Shown: positions 5,031 through 5,452 of the stretch, one piece after another | Position numbering within the stretch: position 1 is the first letter of the stretch | Layout: every line of letters begins with the position of its first letter | Assembly (NCBI GenBank): GCA_010671975.1 | Contig: JAAHIA010000345.1 | Coordinates: 1-5,452, forward strand | DNA from: Leptolyngbya sp. SIO4C1 | Lineage (GTDB): Bacteria > Cyanobacteriota > Cyanobacteriia > Phormidesmidales > Phormidesmidaceae | Length of the DNA: 5,452 nucleotides | Reading direction: 5' to 3' | Notes under the pieces: generated by a model | Database searches by the model: none | What the model saw: only the letters and a program-made list of their open reading frames with translations | What the model was told of the DNA's origin: nothing | Translations under genes and position numbers: made by a program

Positions 5031-5452
5031 ATGCCCTTTTTTTTGCTAGCGATTCTTCTTGGCGTCTTGACCTACTGGGTCATCCAGCGCAGCGTTGCTA
5101 ACATCACGCGAACGCCGGTCTGGCTGCTGTGGTTTGTGATGATGATTCCGGTTTGGATGCTGACGCTGTGGCTAATTCTATACGGCAACCAAGATCCGCC
5201 GCTGGTTCTGCTATACGGACTTTTTATCATCTGCCCGCTGGTCTATGCTTTCTTAATCTTTTTAGGCCGGCTGCCGGCTGCTACCGTTTCAGCTAAAAAG
5301 GCTCAGGCCTCAGCTGACAAAAAGCCGCCGGCTCGACCGATCACGCAGGCCGAAGAAAGTACGCTACAGAAGTGCTTTCCCTGGACGGTCTACTATCTAC
5401 AAAATATTGAGTATCGCGCTCAGGCCATGATCTGCCGTGGTCAGCTAAAAAC
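5031..5452 (+). CDS. Site-2 protease family membrane protein (M50, EGY-like), N-terminal part
   Basis: The gene runs off the right edge; 140 codons are visible and the frame stays open. The N-terminus has three hydrophobic segments: about 1-18, 30-51 and 57-79. A charged, Pro/Ala/Lys-rich linker (about 83-104) follows, then QAEESTLQKCFPWTVYYLQN (106-125) and IEYRAQAMICRGQL. I recall this arrangement, with TYWVIQRSVANITRTPVWLLW near the N-terminus and the CFPW...YYLQNIEYRPQA-type block, from cyanobacterial site-2 proteases related to plastid EGY1/EGY2. Those are intramembrane metalloproteases. The HExxH zinc motif would lie beyond the window, so catalytic competence cannot be judged. The ATG at 5031 is the natural start because the first membrane segment begins at once; no Shine-Dalgarno sequence is seen. 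It diverges from the metallo-beta-lactamase-fold gene. Another multi-pass membrane protein is possible but less likely. Confidence 0.75.
   Translation, partial: MPFFLLAILLGVLTYWVIQRSVANITRTPVWLLWFVMMIPVWMLTLWLILYGNQDPPLVLLYGLFIICPLVYAFLIFLGRLPAATVSAKKAQASADKKPPARPITQAEESTLQKCFPWTVYYLQNIEYRAQAMICRGQLK

Noticed and set aside
4892..5101. Plus-strand 69-codon frame crossing the divergent region
   Set aside because: Overlaps the start of the metallo-beta-lactamase-fold gene antisense, and the site-2 protease start in another frame; the translated sequence has no family character.

Overview
This window is a cyanobacterial chromosomal segment. The best evidence is an oxygenic photosynthesis gene pair, petB (cytochrome b6) and petD (subunit IV), in the split form used by chloroplasts and cyanobacteria. 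Next to it are a CtpA-type processing protease with a thylakoid/lumen-type signal peptide, the N-terminus of a cyanobacterial/plastid EGY-like site-2 protease, and three copies of the octamer GCGATCGC (HIP1), a hallmark of cyanobacterial genomes. Base composition looks moderately GC-rich. I cannot name the genus safely; a Leptolyngbya-like or other Synechococcales-type cyanobacterium is a guess.

Layout from left to right: a Rho-independent terminator (1-50, minus strand) closes the petB-petD operon. petD (84-566) and petB (747-1415) lie on the minus strand, separated by a 180-bp spacer rich in potential RNA structure. A divergent control region follows (1416-1731). It holds an A-rich inverted repeat near petB, a nested inverted repeat at 1515-1554, a HIP1 site and a possible -10 box for ctpA. 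On the plus strand, ctpA (1732-2970) overlaps an HD-superfamily phosphohydrolase (about 2957-4225). That gene converges, with a 15-bp gap, on a minus-strand metallo-beta-lactamase-fold gene (4241-4936). A 94-bp divergent region carries a 13-bp tandem duplication and a hairpin. The plus-strand site-2 protease gene (5031 onward) then runs off the right edge.

Functionally, petB and petD encode the haem-carrying and Qo-site core of the cytochrome b6f complex. CtpA is expected to mature the D1 protein of photosystem II on the lumen side, so the two divergent units both serve thylakoid electron transport. The HD protein probably cleaves nucleotides (dNTPase-like) and has no clear link to photosynthesis beyond sharing a transcript with ctpA. 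The metallo-beta-lactamase-fold protein has lost most canonical metal ligands and may not be a hydrolase. The terminal gene is probably a membrane protease.

I see no mobile element, CRISPR array, rRNA or tRNA, and no clearly new multi-gene system. The points most worth a second look are the degenerate metallo-beta-lactamase-fold protein, the stem-loops in the petB-petD spacer and the petB/ctpA divergent region, and the start-codon duplication at the metallo-beta-lactamase-fold gene.
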